This document shows positions 1 through 63,181 of a stretch of 64,000 nt of DNA, piece after piece. The DNA is from Dirofilaria immitis. Lineage: Eukaryota; Nematoda; Chromadorea; Rhabditida; Onchocercidae. The translations under genes and the position numbers were made by a program. Below the pieces are notes generated by a model. That model did no database searches, was not told the origin of the DNA, and saw nothing but the letters and a program-made list of their open reading frames with translations. Numbering within the stretch: position 1 is the stretch's first letter; every line of letters begins with the position of its first letter. The stretch spans positions 3,472,501-3,536,500 of the forward strand of contig JAKNDB010000068.1 of NCBI GenBank assembly GCA_024305405.1, in the 5' to 3' direction.

Positions 1-179
1 TATCATAAGAATATTAGGATACTGTAAGAGGCATACGGAAAGTGATTCTATCCGGATGGGTGATGGATAAATAAATGCAACGGTATGCAATAAGTATAAT
101 TCGAAGAATAAATGATAAATTTTTGTTTTCAATATTCATCATTTTTTCTCTTCTTTTTTTCCCCTCTTTTCTCGTCAAA

Positions 180-214
180 ATGCTTCTATTTAGCAATATG
201 CTAAATAGAAGCAT
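180..214. repeat. Perfect 16-bp inverted repeat with 3-nt loop
   Basis: ATGCTTCTATTTAGCA (180-195), loop ATA, then its exact complement (199-214). A strong hairpin or cruciform in intergenic DNA. Confidence 0.9.
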
Positions 215-859
215 AACTAATTTTCCTTAGCAACCTTATGCTTATTTTCTCTTAATAACAATGAAATGAAATGATAAAATTGATTATTTCTATTTGAAAA
301 CCTTTTTTTTCTCTTCTTTCTCACCTCTCTCTCTCTTTCTCTCTCTCTACTTTCTCCCTTTCTCTCTTTCTCTTTCATCTCTGTTTGACCATATCTATAG
401 ATATATATAAATTTACATTTTGAAATAATGAAATTAAATGGGAAAAAGAAATTTGCATTTTCATTTTCCTTTTCGAAATAATGAAATCGAAATGAAAAAC
501 TTTTTTTTCAATAAATATTTGAAAAGAACTTTTTCCTTTCCCTCTTTCTCTCTCTGTCTCTCTCTCTCCTCTCTCTTTCTTTCTTGCTCTTTTCTTTTAT
601 TGAAATTTATTTATTGCAATAGGGAAATTAAATGTGAAGAAGAGAATTCGAAATGTAAGCTTCGTTTAATAAAATATTTCAAAAAGTTTTTTTTTTGAAA
701 AAAGTTTTTAATTAAAAAATAATTTTTTTATTTAATAAATAAAGAAAGCACATTAATATTGTTTATTTATATTTTAAACGGAGCTTTTATTTTGAATTTT
801 CTTCTTCACATAATAATAATAATTCTTAATTCTTTTTAGTTTTTCATCAATTTTCATAA

Positions 860-1055
<196 letters not shown>

Positions 1056-3102
1056 TATTTGTTTATCATTGATAATTATTGAATGATATAAATAAGTTAA
1101 GCATAAATCAGTAAATGATGAATAAGTTGTTTATAAAAATTTTTCCTCTATGTTGTTTACTTATTTTTCATGCTAATTTTTCTCGTCTCTTTTCTATTCT
1201 TAATTTTATTTCTCTACTTATTTACTATTATATGTAAATTATTAATTGTAAATTTGATGAATAAAATACGGTATAAATATATTATCTATTTTTTCTTCTC
1301 TCTTTGTTTTATCATTTAATTATGCTGATATTCATTTTTCATTAATTTTAATTTCAAAATATTAATTACCCATTTTTCATTAATTCATTTCGTATTAAAT
1401 TACAATATTTCAAATATAACTTATAGAAATATATACAAATTGAATGATAATTATAAATAATAAAAAAAAGGGAATAAAAATTTTTCTTTTTAATTTAAAT
1501 TTCTTATTTCAATTTTTTTTTAGTACATTCATTGCTTTACTTATTTTCTGTCTTCTTTTTTCTAAATTATTATTTCACCTGTTTGTTAATTAATTATTCT
1601 TATTAAATATTTTCCATTTACCTATTTTGTTATCATTTCTTTTCGGATGAATGAATATTCTCAAAAGTTTGTTTGCCATATCCAATAGCAAAATAGGCAA
1701 ACAGCAGTAATTAATTGATAAATTATTTAAATCATATAATGGGAAGTTAGAAAAGGAAAAGATAGAATTGAAAATTTAATTTAATTCAAATATAACTTTT
1801 AATATTTAATAAAAACAAAAAAATAAGTTAGTACTCTCATAATTTGCATATTTTATCAATTTGTCAAATAATTTTTGAAATAACTTCAACTTAATAATTC
1901 AGTTAATCAAATTTATCATTTCAAATTCGATAATTTATAGGAAAATTTATCACATCTATTTTTCTCGCTTACTTTTAAGCGTACTAAAATTATTTCATGT
2001 TAGCCATTAACCGAAATAACGATATGATTTCCCGTCAAATCAAATTTTTATGTTACGTAAGAAAATATTCGATATGCAAAATTGCTCTCGTCAAATTTTC
2101 ATTAAGATAGATTTTAATATAAATTATTAAATCTGAAATGATAAAATTATATGCATATTATGTTTACATAATCGTTATTACGTATATATTCACATACATA
2201 ATCATTTTTATATGAATTTAATTATTTCAATTCCTATTATTTCAAATATTTTAATTTCTTATGTTTTTTCAATAATTTTATTAAAAATTATTACTTATTC
2301 ATTATTTTCTTCAATAAGTAATTAATTAATTAATATAATAATTTTGTTAACTGATAATAATTTTTTCAAATGAATTAATTATCACATATTTCAATCAATA
2401 CGTATCAGTAATTTATTTTTTTCATTCTCGCTTAAACCTTTTCATTTTAACGTTAGAAAAAGAAATGAATGAATAATAGTAATACGAAATTGACGTATAA
2501 ATTTACGTAAACGTATATATATATACGCATATAACTTCTCACTTTAACGTTAACAAAAGAAAAAAAAAGATAAGCGTATAACGAACACACATATCTAATT
2601 GACGTATTAATTTACGTTAACCTATATGCATACAAATTTACATACATATATATTGATACGTGTACATACTTACGTAACAATATTTCACGTCATAATCGAA
2701 GATATTATAAATGAAATTTATAAATAGAAATAGGAGTGACCTTGAAATTAGAGCAATGTCAGAATTAGTGTTGAAAATTTGTTGACCCGTTATTGGGATC
2801 TGGAACTAAAATAGGCGGCATTGATATTTAACTTTTAACGCTCGTAAAAATGCTATTACTCCCGAAGGGTTTTACGCTTGGCAGCACGGCATTTAAATGA
2901 GGTCATCACCGATATCATCATCATAGTATTGTATCTTCTTCTTTACATATATTTATATATAAGTTTATAATTTAGAACAAATATATGTATGTCATCATTA
3001 TCACCTTTCTTTCAAGTTCATTTTAATTTCATTGTTTCAAATAAATTTATTTCATTTTATATTTTTATTATTTTTCCTTAAATTTTTATTTTCGTTTTCT
3101 AA

Positions 3103-3345
3103 AAATGGAAGGAATTAAGAATGGAATGGTTAGGAATAGAATAGATAGAAATGGAATAGATAAGAATGGAATAGCTGGGAAATGAAGGAATTAAGAGTGG
3201 AATGGTTAGGAATAGAATAGATAGAAATGTAGTAGATAAGAATGGAATAGTTGGGAAATGAAGGAATTAAGAATGGAATGGTTAGGAATAGAATAGATAG
3301 AAATGGAATAGATAAGAGCGGAATAGTTAGGGATAGAATAATTAT
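3103..3345. repeat. Tandem repeat, about 76-bp unit, 3 copies
   Basis: Units starting near 3103, 3180 and 3256 share GGAATTAAGA, GGAATGGTTAGGAATAG and AATAGATAGAAATG. G/A-rich on this strand, itself built of shorter GGAATAG-like words. Confidence 0.85.
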
Positions 3346-5589
3346 AGAATGGTTTTTGAAATTATTTCTTATTTTACTTATAAAATTAAAATTTATCCAT
3401 TAATTAATTATTTCATAAATTAATCATTTCGTTTTTCTTTGCTTTTCGTCATGAAAAATTCAAATTTCAAATTCTATTCCAATTTGATTGATTTATTTTT
3501 TCATTTTTATTCTATCATATATATATTATATATGCCAAATATAGAATATTAAATAGCAAGTGACTGAAATCAATTAAATGAATTATTTTAATTTAAATTA
3601 GTAAATTATTAAGATAGAACTACTAGAACCAAAGAGTTGAATTTTTTTTTGAAAATGTATTATTTTTATTTCTTATTTAACTTTTATTTAAGTATCATTT
3701 AATAAGTATTATTGTTTTTAATCTTATTAACTCTTATCAAGTATCACTGATAATATTATATTATAATATTTGGATAGATAAGGTAAATGTCGAGTACTGT
3801 ACGAATATATAATACGAAATTCTAATTTTATCAATTTATTTAATTTACTAATTTAAATATTCTTTTTAATTTTATTTATTATTTGAAATTAAATATTTAA
3901 CTATTATCCATTTTATTTATACATTCTATTTATCATTTTAATCTATTATTATTATTCATTCTATTGATTGCTGAAGTACTTCAATACCCAATTTCTATTT
4001 AAATAGCATACTAATTTATTGATTTGAATTAAATCTATTTATTATTTAAGTATTATTGAGCCTATTTAATAACAATTAAATACTTAAATCATTTGAATTA
4101 ATAAAAGAATATATATAACGTAGGAAATTTTAATTTATCAAATATTAGTACTTTTTTGTTTTTAAATTTCTATACTTATTTTTGTACTTAAAAATTTCGT
4201 TCGCATTTATTTCTCCTTGACATTTTACCAAGAAATGATAAAATTGATAAAATTAAATTTCTTTTAACTATATCATCAAGTATCATCTTTTTTCTCTTTT
4301 TAATCTGAATTAAAGAAACAGAAAGAAGAATTTAATTAGTAAATGATTTCATTTCATTTCGGGAAATATCTATCAATTTAATAATATAATAATAAGATGA
4401 ATTATTATAATTTCACATTTATTATTATTATTATTGTTATCATTATTATTATCATTTATTATCATCCAAATTATCGCTATTATCTGTTGACTGATTAACA
4501 GTTTGTCAGAAGTGATTTTTTTCTTTCGTTTTCAACTATTAGAATCAACTGTTAGAAATTTTAAGATTTTAAAAATATAGGAAAAAGCTTTTTTAAAAGT
4601 TTGAAGTTTGCAAATTTAAAATTGTCGAAAGTGTCAGTTGTTCATTTTTAGCGAAAACTTTCCAAAAACATTTCAATCCAATTCATTTCTTTTCTAACTT
4701 TTTCCTTTGTATCATCGAAAAGTGATATAATATTTTTTTACATTTCATTTTATTATTATTATTATTTACAGGTAAACAAATATGTGAATATAATTTACAT
4801 TAATTTATTGGATTTTTATTTTAAAGAAAAATTAATAATATATTTTATAGAATTGAATATATTAGTTAGATAAAGATATCAGTATGAATTAGCAATAATT
4901 TATTAATTATAAATATTTCAATTTCGATTCTTTTTTTATTTGAAAATTTTTTAAATGTCCTTTCCTAATCGATTCATCGATATAAATCATATATATTAAT
5001 TTAGCGATGATTACTTTATATTTTTGATAATTTATAATTTTATTCAATTTCTTTCTATAATATCTTTATGTTATGTTTTCTTTAAAAGATTATCAAAAAT
5101 TTTTATTGGTAAAATATTTTTATTTCAAATTTGAATTTTTATGTTTTTTGAATTTTTTTATACTTTTTTTATTACTTCCGTTCAATTACAATTTCAACGA
5201 TTCGTTTTTATTTTCTAAATTTTTTACAAATCATTGAAATAAAAAAAATGTTTCCGAAAATTAGCCAATTTAATGATTTTATTTAAATTAATGAATATTT
5301 CAATAGATTTTTCAAATAATATTAGCAAAAAGTCAAATTTAAAAATTACAAAAAATAGGAAAAAATTACGAATTAATTAATTTTTTCGCATTTTCATTAA
5401 TTAATAAAAATGAAAATTATTATCATATCAGTATATTTTATTTGTTTTCTTTTTTGTAAAATTGCAATTTTTTTCAAAAATAAAAATAATTTTTTTATTT
5501 TTGAATTTCAAAAAAATGAATTTTTCATTTATCTATTTCGTTATTAACTTCATTTTTAGTATTATTCTTAATTAATTAATTAATATTAT

Positions 5590-5828
5590 AATCTATTATC
5601 ATTAATATTACCATAATCTCTATTATCATTAATATTATCATCATCTCTATTATCATTAATATTATCATCATCTCTATTATCATTAATATTATCATCATCT
5701 ATTATCATTAATATTATCATCATCTCTATTATCATTAATATTATCATCATCTCTGTTATCATTAATATTATCATCATCTCTATTATCATTAATATTATCA
5801 TCATCTCTATTATCATTAATATTATCAT
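5590..5828. repeat. 27-bp minisatellite, about 9 copies
   Basis: Units TCTCTATTATC plus ATTAATATTATCATCA repeat almost perfectly; one copy lacks the CTCT and one has GTTATC. Minus-strand frames over it are repeat artefacts. Confidence 0.9.
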
Positions 5829-6182
5829 CTAATTATTGCTGCCATTGTTGTTGTTGCATTTTCAAATTAATATTTTTTTACAAATAAATTTACGCAAAAA
5901 AAAAATTTTCCTTTTGTTTGTGTATTTTTACAAAAAAAAAAAAAAAAAAACTTTTTTTGTTTCGGCTTTTGAAATAAAAATTGAGCAAAGAAAAGAAAAA
6001 AGAAAAGAAAAAGAGTTATAAAATTTATATTTGTTGAAAATTTTCATCTTAATGGAAGGAACACAAATGAAGATTAATTGTGTATTTATACCAAAGTGTC
6101 ATATTATACTATCCATTTTCTTCCTTATTTCAACATTACCCACCCATCTTACCAATCATTATTTCCCTCAATGCCCACCCGA

Positions 6183-6262
6183 TATATCATCATTATCATT
6201 ACCATTATCATCATCATCACCACCATTATCATCATCATCATTACCATTATCATCATCATCAC
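6183..6262. repeat. TCA/ATC-rich microsatellite
   Basis: Interrupted ATC repeat followed by CATC repeats to about 6295. All three forward frames are open for this reason only. Confidence 0.85.
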
Positions 6263-6750
6263 AACCCATCCCATCCATCCATCCATTCATCCATTCATAC
6301 CCACTTGACTTACCAAAACCCATCTATCTCATCGGAGCATTTATTTTAATTCATTTTGTTCGTTCATATTCGCCTATCAGCTGTTGTCTCTATCACATCT
6401 GTTGCAATTTACATACAATAATAATAATACATTATTCATATAAAAATACCAACACATCTATATTCTACTCATCCACCTACGCATATATATATATATCATC
6501 AATATACCTAATTCATCCATCTTCACATATACACCTCCTCAATTTATATTTCATTCTCTTAACCTTCTAAATATAGCTAGCTATATATATATATATATAT
6601 ATATCAATATATCTCCTACTCATATACCAATACATCTATTCATCTACCTACATCATACACCTACCTATTCATGTCTTCAAATACCAATGCTAATAAATAC
6701 ATGCCAATATTACATGTCAAAATACGCCCACTCATTCATTCATATATACT

Positions 6751-6781
<31 letters not shown>

Positions 6782-7148
6782 GTATCTAAACAATGTATTT
6801 ATCATACCTATTCATATTTTACATACATAGCTATACATACAAACACGCATACATACACACACATACATATACATACACACATACACACGCATACACAGAT
6901 ACATATAGATAGGGATACACCCACTCACATTCATTCATATATCAATGTATACATACATCACCTACGCAGATGGAAGAGCATTTGTTATGATAAACATAAA
7001 CAAATCATGGCTTGCTTTAGCAAATATTTGGCTTATTTTTTGTCAAATTTTATGATATGATATTTTATTGTTTATTTTTTTATATTAAAAAAAAGAACAA
7101 ATAATATAAAATGTATTTATCATTTTAAAATTATTTCATATTATTTAT

Positions 7149-7186
7149 TAATAATAATAATAATAATAATGATAATAATAATAATA

Positions 7187-7252
<66 letters not shown>
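7149..7252. repeat. AAT trinucleotide microsatellite
   Basis: About 34 copies of AAT with GAT and AGT interruptions. Confidence 0.9.
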
Positions 7253-7257
<5 letters not shown>

Positions 7258-10200
7258 TTGAGTAATTATTATGATTCATTTATTTATAATAATAATAATT
7301 TAATTAAGCAATTAATAAATGTGCAAAATTCATGAGATGGAATAATTATTGCTATTACTAGTTTATAACGATAGTTTAATAAAATAATTAATTGATATGA
7401 GGATTCTCGAGATGAAATGATAGCTAACTATTAATTTGCATTAATAAATTAATTAAATAATTAAATGATATAAGGAATTCATCGAATGAAATGATTATTA
7501 TTAGTTTATAAAAATAAACGCTTGCATTAGTGTTACTTACATTTTGAATAATTATTATCAATATATAAGTATAATTATCATTTATTCTTACACGCAAATA
7601 ATAATCGTTAATTCAAAATGATAATAAATTTCTTCGGAAATACGTAAATCGTTATACATTTATCTTAGCACTTTGCAATATTTTAAAATAAAATGAAAGT
7701 TGCATTTATGCATTTTATGAAAGAAAGAAAAAACTTAAAAAATTAAGTTATCAAATAATTAAGTATAAATTTGCAAAAATAATTTATTAATGTAAAATCA
7801 ATTATGATATATTCATATTTATAAATATAATTAAAATATTAAGCATAAATTTTGATTAATATAATATTTTAAATTTATTGAAAATTGCTAGACTTAAGCA
7901 AATTAATATTTCACACATATATTCTCGTAAAAATAATAATCCATTCCAAAACGAAATTAATTATTTATTTACAAATTTTTAAATTCTAAATTTAATTTCC
8001 AAAAGATTGATTGGTATCAATATTCTATCATTATTTTTAAATATTTATATTGAACCGCAACCGCCGCTGCAAACAAACACAACGCTTATTATAATTTTTA
8101 AAATCTATGAAGATGATGAAATGGAAAGTGTCAAAAAAGCATAAATGATCATCTGATAATAGTGATTTGTGATAGTAATGATAAAAAAAAAAAAAAATAT
8201 TTTCAATGCATTGAAGCAAAGTATACCAAATACTTTCTTCTTTTCTCTCTTCTTTCTTCAATCTTTTCTCATACATTTACATATTTATGCAAATTTTCAT
8301 TTTAAATATAAATGAAAAACAGAAAAGCAAAACTTTTTCTGAGTTGAAAAGTAAATAAAATTTTTTTTTTGAATTGAAAAGATTTTGAAATTTAAAATGA
8401 AATTTAAAGTCTTTTCTGTCTTTCGTATTTCTAAATAATATTAAAAGCTTTTCGTTCTAAAATACCATCTGTTGTTGCTTTTGTTTAAAATAAATCAAAA
8501 AATCTTTTCGATTCCTTTCCTTTTCATTTCCTTTCCTTTCCTTTCTCTTTCCTTCATCATTCATTCATTCATTCATTCATTCATTCCTCCTTGTCTTTGT
8601 CATTTCATTAATTTACGATTAATTAATTATATTACCATTTCATTAATATTCATTCGTCATCTTACTTTTTTCATCCATTCTTTCATCCTCCTCTTCCTCC
8701 TCTTCATTTTCCTCCTCCTCCTCCTCCTCCTCCTCCTCCTCCTTCTTTCTCCATCTCTTCTTCCTCCTCTTTTCCTCCTCCTTCTCCTCGTCATCCTTCT
8801 CTTTTAACTTGCAATTAATTTTACCTTCATTTAAAAAATCATTCATCTTTCATTTCCCATTTTCATATACTCTTTCTTCCATCTCCTCTTCCTCTCCGTT
8901 CTTCGCTTTTTCATTTTCCTTTCTTCCATCATTTATCTCAAACTTTATTTACTACTTATGCTTCCCGGTCTTTTATTTCCCCGCTTTTTTTGCTCTACTC
9001 CCCGTTTATTTTAGTTATATCGATAGAAATAAATGAAACAGGTAGATATATATATATATATATTTTGACTTTGAATTCTTCCAATAATTTATTTGTCTTT
9101 TTCTTTTTAATTTATAATATTATTAATTAGTAATTAAAAGAGATCTATCAATTTCATTTTAATTAATTAATTTTTCTGTTCATTATTTACCTTTTCTTTT
9201 TCGTTGTGAACTATATATATATATATGTTCATTTTATCTCTCCCTCATCTATTTTATCTCTCTCTTATCAAAGATTAATCTTATCATTATGCTATTCTTT
9301 TTTTTTTTTATCAATACTCATTTCCTTATCATTTTATTTATTCTAGAATTCTATATTTTACTTCGTTTATCAAATGTTCGTTTTATTCTCAAAACTATTA
9401 CTTATATTTCATCTTTCTTATAAAAAATTAATATTCTTCCATTTTATCTCTCTCCTATCAAAGATCAATACTTCTTCGCTTTATCTCTCTTATAAATGGT
9501 TAATATTTGCCCGTTTCTATCTTTTTTTTTTCTTTATTCCGACGATCGCATGTTTCTTTGTTATATCCGATGTCCACTTTAACTTCTCTTATCAAAAGGT
9601 CACTATTTGTCTCATCTACTAATATTTCTTTTATCAAAATTTATCTAGTTTCGTTCCGCTCATCATCATTGCCAAATGATATATCTATCTATCATTTGTT
9701 TGCTCCAATTTCTTTTTATTCATTCCGCCAAATTTTTTTTTGTCATCCCATTCATCTGATCATTTATCCGGTCACTCATCCGGTCATTTCTTTTTGTTTA
9801 AATAGAAATTAATTATTTCATTTTTTCGTCGCAACAAATTTTCACAAATTGTTGCAATGAATGTAATTCATTTCTTTTTATTTTATGGAATTTTTCTTTC
9901 TTTTTTTTATAATTATTTGAATTTTTTTTCTATCAAAAACATTTCATATAATAGTATTATTTAATAACAATAATATTATGTTATTAATTAAAATTAATCA
10001 TTTTAAATGAATAAAAATTAGATTGGAAAAAAATGATAATTTATTTCTATGTATATATATATATATATGTAATTATTAATCAGACAATAAACAATTATCT
10101 TTGAAGATTACGTAATTAAATTTATAAAAATATTATAAATAATACAGTATCATAAATGATGAAGAACACTGTAACAATTACAGTATTCGTTTGTCTTCCG

Positions 10201-11895
10201 ATGATTTACCGATTATATCATATCTGTAAGATAAGATAGTGGTTTTGATAAATTTCTTGAAATAATTTATAATTATTGTTAAATTTTTTCTACAATTATT
10301 TCTTAATTCCTTTTATATAAATTAATACAAATATATATGAATGGTTTCGAATTAAAAAAGAAATTCATTCCATAGTATGCTATTTTTAATTGTTATACTA
10401 TACATTGTCATTTTCATACTGTGTATTTACAGTATCGTTATAAAGTATTTAATGTTTCGTAGTTAGTTAATCTTGTCCAATATCAACGATTTTTGATTCA
10501 TTTTTATTTTTTTGACTCTTTTTTTTGTTTGATCGATAAGTTGTACTGGAATTTTCCTGTCGATTTGTCATTCGTCTTATCCGTAAAGTTTGTAAAGATC
10601 GTTTTTTTCTTTCGAGAATTACTCCGACGAGAAAAACAGAAATATATCAATATTACTCTTTTTAAATGTATATTTTTTGATTGTTCGCCACAATTCTGAC
10701 TGTATCAAAATTTATTTCATATGATAAAATGAACTTTAAAAGTTTATATCTTATCATTTGTTAAATAAAATTTAGAATGGATTTATTAATTAATTTATCA
10801 TGGAAAATAAAATTTCAAAAGGATTGATTAATTAACTTATTAAGTAAAATTTATCATATAGTAATGGATGTGATTAATTAATTAATTTTATATAATAAAA
10901 TAAACTTTGATTCATTTTTAAAGAATTTCTGTTTTATCATTTATCAAATAAAAATTTCAAATAAATTTATCAATTAATTATCAGAAAAAAATTTATTTGA
11001 TTTGAAAAGATATGTATTATATTTCAGATTCATAATTAATAAATATTATTATTATTATGGTAATAATTTAGGCAAAAATATAATATTTCAAATTGATAAT
11101 TAATTTATATTATTATTTCAATTATTATTTTTGGAACAAAACGAAACAAACTATTGATGAAATATTAAAATTTTTTAAATTTTATTTCATTTTTGCTTTT
11201 ATTATTTTCTTTTTCATCTCTTTATTTATTTATCATTTCTGTTATCATTTTATGAAATATATTTTCTTATCACATTAATTCATTTACATTCATTTATCAT
11301 TTTTATTTAAATTAAATTTCAAATGGAATTATTAATTTTCAAAAATGAAAAAATTAATATTTTATATTTAATTACAATTTCTTTTTTAGTTTCAAAAAGT
11401 GGAATATTCGCATATTATTTGAATTAATTTCATTTTAATATTTTCATTTACATAATTTCATTATTTTTTATCAATCAAATATTTTTCCTTTATCATATTC
11501 ATCATGTGAATTATTGATAAGAGGAATTGATAAGTGAAAATTTTGAATTTCTTTTCATTTTACAACAATAATTGAATTTAGTTAACTAAAAATTTAGAAT
11601 TTAGCTAACTAGTGATCAATATTATCATATATGTCATATTTATCATCGCATGTTAATATCATCAATAAAGAAAGTGACAAGCGAAAAATTCGATTTATCT
11701 TTCATTTTACAACAATATTTGAATTATATTTTACAATTAGCCGATGATGATAATAATTATTATATGCATCATATTTATCATCGCGTATTGTCGTTATTGA
11801 TAACGAAATTGATGGGTGAAAATTTTGAATTATATTTCACTTTATAGGAATAGTAGAATTCAACAACTGCCAATAATGATAATAAATACTGACAA

Positions 11896-11913
11896 TGACG
11901 TCATTCATGACGT
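11896..11913 (+). promoter_or_regulatory. CRE-type palindrome plus half site upstream of exon 1
   Basis: TGACGTCA (11896-11903) is the full CREB/ATF palindrome. A second half site TGACGT (11908-11913) lies five bases on, and the start codon is about 190 bp downstream. In such AT-rich DNA this pair stands out. Function in transcription is inferred. Confidence 0.4.
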
Positions 11914-12046
11914 TAACAGCTATTATCATTCCTATTATTATCATTATCAGTGTTGAATGAAATCAAAGGTGATAATTATTTGTATCTCTGGCGGAAATTC
12001 CTAACATTCTGATTCACTTTTTATAACAAGTTCTTTGACTGTTTTT

Positions 12047-12054
12047 ATACGTAG
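12047..12054 (+). promoter_or_regulatory. Possible spliced-leader trans-splice acceptor for exon 1
   Basis: A T-run followed by ATACGTAG ends at 12054, 44 bases before the start codon, with no other in-frame ATG between. Nematode mRNAs often receive a spliced leader at such a site. The match to TTTTCAG is weak, so the position is tentative. Confidence 0.25.
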
Positions 12055-12098
12055 CACGCATACGTAACATTCAATACGCTGCATGCACGTATTCAATA

Positions 12099-61731
<49,633 letters not shown>

Positions 61732-61901
61732 AACAAGATATTCCTTGCCTGCAAAAATCATTTTGTATATTTTAGTGATTTGTTCTTCCGTTATATTTGA
61801 AGCGAATCAGGGTTTCTCATTCAATCTTGTGTTTCATATTATTTCATTTCAATGACATACCGAAATTTAACCCTGGCTATGCGCATTTTTATGTTAGTCT
61901 A

Positions 61902-61907
61902 AATAAA
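61902..61907 (+). promoter_or_regulatory. Candidate polyadenylation signal of cnt-2
   Basis: AATAAA lies about 170 nt after the stop, in AT-rich DNA without other features. It is the first AATAAA after the stop codon. This implies a short 3' UTR; the cleavage site itself is not visible. Confidence 0.5.
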
Positions 61908-62048
61908 TAGCGAACTTATTACTTTTTCCATTTAATTTTGCTACTGATAATTTCATGCAAAAATCATTTTACTTTTATGTATGGTTTGTTTTATGAAACT
62001 CTTTTTCTTTTATTTTTTTCATTTCATATTTGTTTCATTGTGCGTGTG

Positions 62049-62049
<1 letters not shown>

Positions 62050-62092
<43 letters not shown>
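62050..62092. repeat. GT dinucleotide microsatellite
   Basis: About 20 copies of GT downstream of cnt-2. Confidence 0.9.
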
Positions 62093-62094
<2 letters not shown>

Positions 62095-62228
62095 ACGTGT
62101 GTATGTATGTATATGTATGTGTTTTGTGTATAATTTTTTTACTTGCAAATGATGAAAAAATTTATTTCCATGAATGAAACTTACGCTTAAAATTATTCAG
62201 CTTTATATCAATCCACTTTTTTTCTCAG

Positions 62229-62452
62229 TGCTACTTCGTCCGTTAATTATAAACCACCATGGATGAGGAAAAAGCCTAAAGAAACTAAAAAAAAAACTAT
62301 CGGTTATTTTATGTAAGAAAAAGTTTCCGGCACTGATCAATTTGCCCCTTATTATGACCAACGGAACCGAAGATTTTCCTACTGTCTCGAAATATACACT
62401 AAAGCAGAAAGAAAAATTGAGTCAGGAATTACGGATGATATGCAAGTATTAG
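62229..62452 (+). other. Coding-like island between the converging genes
   Basis: After a good acceptor (TTTTTTTCTCAG) an open frame reads ATSSVNYKPPWMRKKPKETK, then ends at TAA (62314). If the A10 run at 62287-62296 is one base shorter or two longer, a second open frame continues for about 50 codons (KFPALINLPLIMTNGTEDFP and KQKEKLSQELRMICKY) to TAG at 62450. A strong donor GTAAGA lies at 62313. Composition is more gene-like than the flanks. It could be an exon of a small gene, a decayed exon, or chance. I do not recognise the product. Confidence 0.25.
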
Positions 62453-62649
62453 ATTCCCAAGAATCATACTGAAAAAGAAACATTTAAGATAAGCACTATT
62501 TCCATTTATTGTTTCTATTGATAAGTTGAATGACAGTCAGCGTACCTAATGGTTTATAATTAACGTATAAGTGAAGGAACTTATATGTCAACCTGCCGAT
62601 GTTTGGAAAACATCGCAGTAAATTTCTGAAAAAATCAGGAACAGTAGCA

Positions 62650-62687
62650 AGTATTACCAGAATAATTTGTAGTATTCTGGTAATACT
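62650..62687. repeat. Perfect 15-bp inverted repeat, 8-nt loop
   Basis: AGTATTACCAGAATA (62650-62664) pairs exactly with 62673-62687. It lies between the two converging genes. Confidence 0.9.
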
Positions 62688-62865
62688 ACTCAAATTTCGG
62701 CATTTGCTAACTCTATTATTTATTCCAGTGATTAATGGTGCAAAAAAAGAGCAGATCATCATAAATCGGATTTCTGCCGAATGACTTGTTTTTGCTTTAA
62801 GCAGAAGCTTTCACATCAAATGGTCTCACAGTACATTTTCTCTTTCAAAAATACCGAACTTTCTT

Positions 62866-63001
62866 CTAATTGCGGTATTGCGTGAAATGCGTTCCAAGTG
62901 ATGAGTATGCAACCAATGTTCCTGCCGCAAGTCCTGTAGTAAATGCAGCCTTTGCTCCAAGTAAAGTCCAAGATCGAAGATCCAAATATACAACAGCAGC
63001 T
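62866..63001 (-). CDS. Minus-strand small membrane protein, last exon
   Basis: From acceptor TAATTCAG the frame reads (Q)AAVVYLDLRSWTLLGAKAAF, TTGLAAGTLVAYSSLG, THFTQYRN and stop TAG (62866-62868). A hydrophobic Ala/Gly/Leu helix (LLGAKAAF to TLVAYSSL) looks membrane-embedded. It needs one base to complete its first codon, which the upstream exon (ending CA) supplies as CAA. It converges on cnt-2. The product is not recognised. Confidence 0.65.
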
Positions 63002-63181
63002 CTGAATTACAAAATATTCATTACATTTTTCCAAACTTAAATTTAAGAGCATAAAAACTTATGATATGATCAAAACATTACTTCAATATTAATGAATAAC
63101 AAAATATATTCAGTCGTTTTAATTGAAAATTTGAATTCAACTAGATACGCTAGTAGGCTCTTTTCTCCCTTTCCAAATCTG

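Larger units (their letters stand above)
61732..62228. other. cnt-2 3' UTR and spacer with GT microsatellite
   Basis: The 3' UTR probably ends after the AATAAA at 61902. A GT run (about 62050-62090) with TATG variants follows. No gene recognised. Confidence 0.6.

Noticed and set aside
5586..5828. Minus-strand frame of repeated MIILMIIEM
   Set aside because: Pure product of the 27-bp minisatellite; it changes frame character with each length variant.
6031..7060. Long forward frames rich in Ser, His, Ile and Thr
   Set aside because: They cover ATC, CATC and ATAC microsatellites. Several frames are open at once and no unique protein-like block is seen.
8472..8846. Overlapping Leu/Phe-rich and Glu/Lys-rich frames on both strands
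   Set aside because: A CT-rich tract with CTC repeats explains both; no start context, splice sites or domain.
62496..62784. Two opposite small frames with hydrophobic segments (minus 62496-62762, plus 62599-62784)
   Set aside because: They overlap each other around a perfect hairpin; neither has splice or homology support. Kept only as a note on the hairpin.
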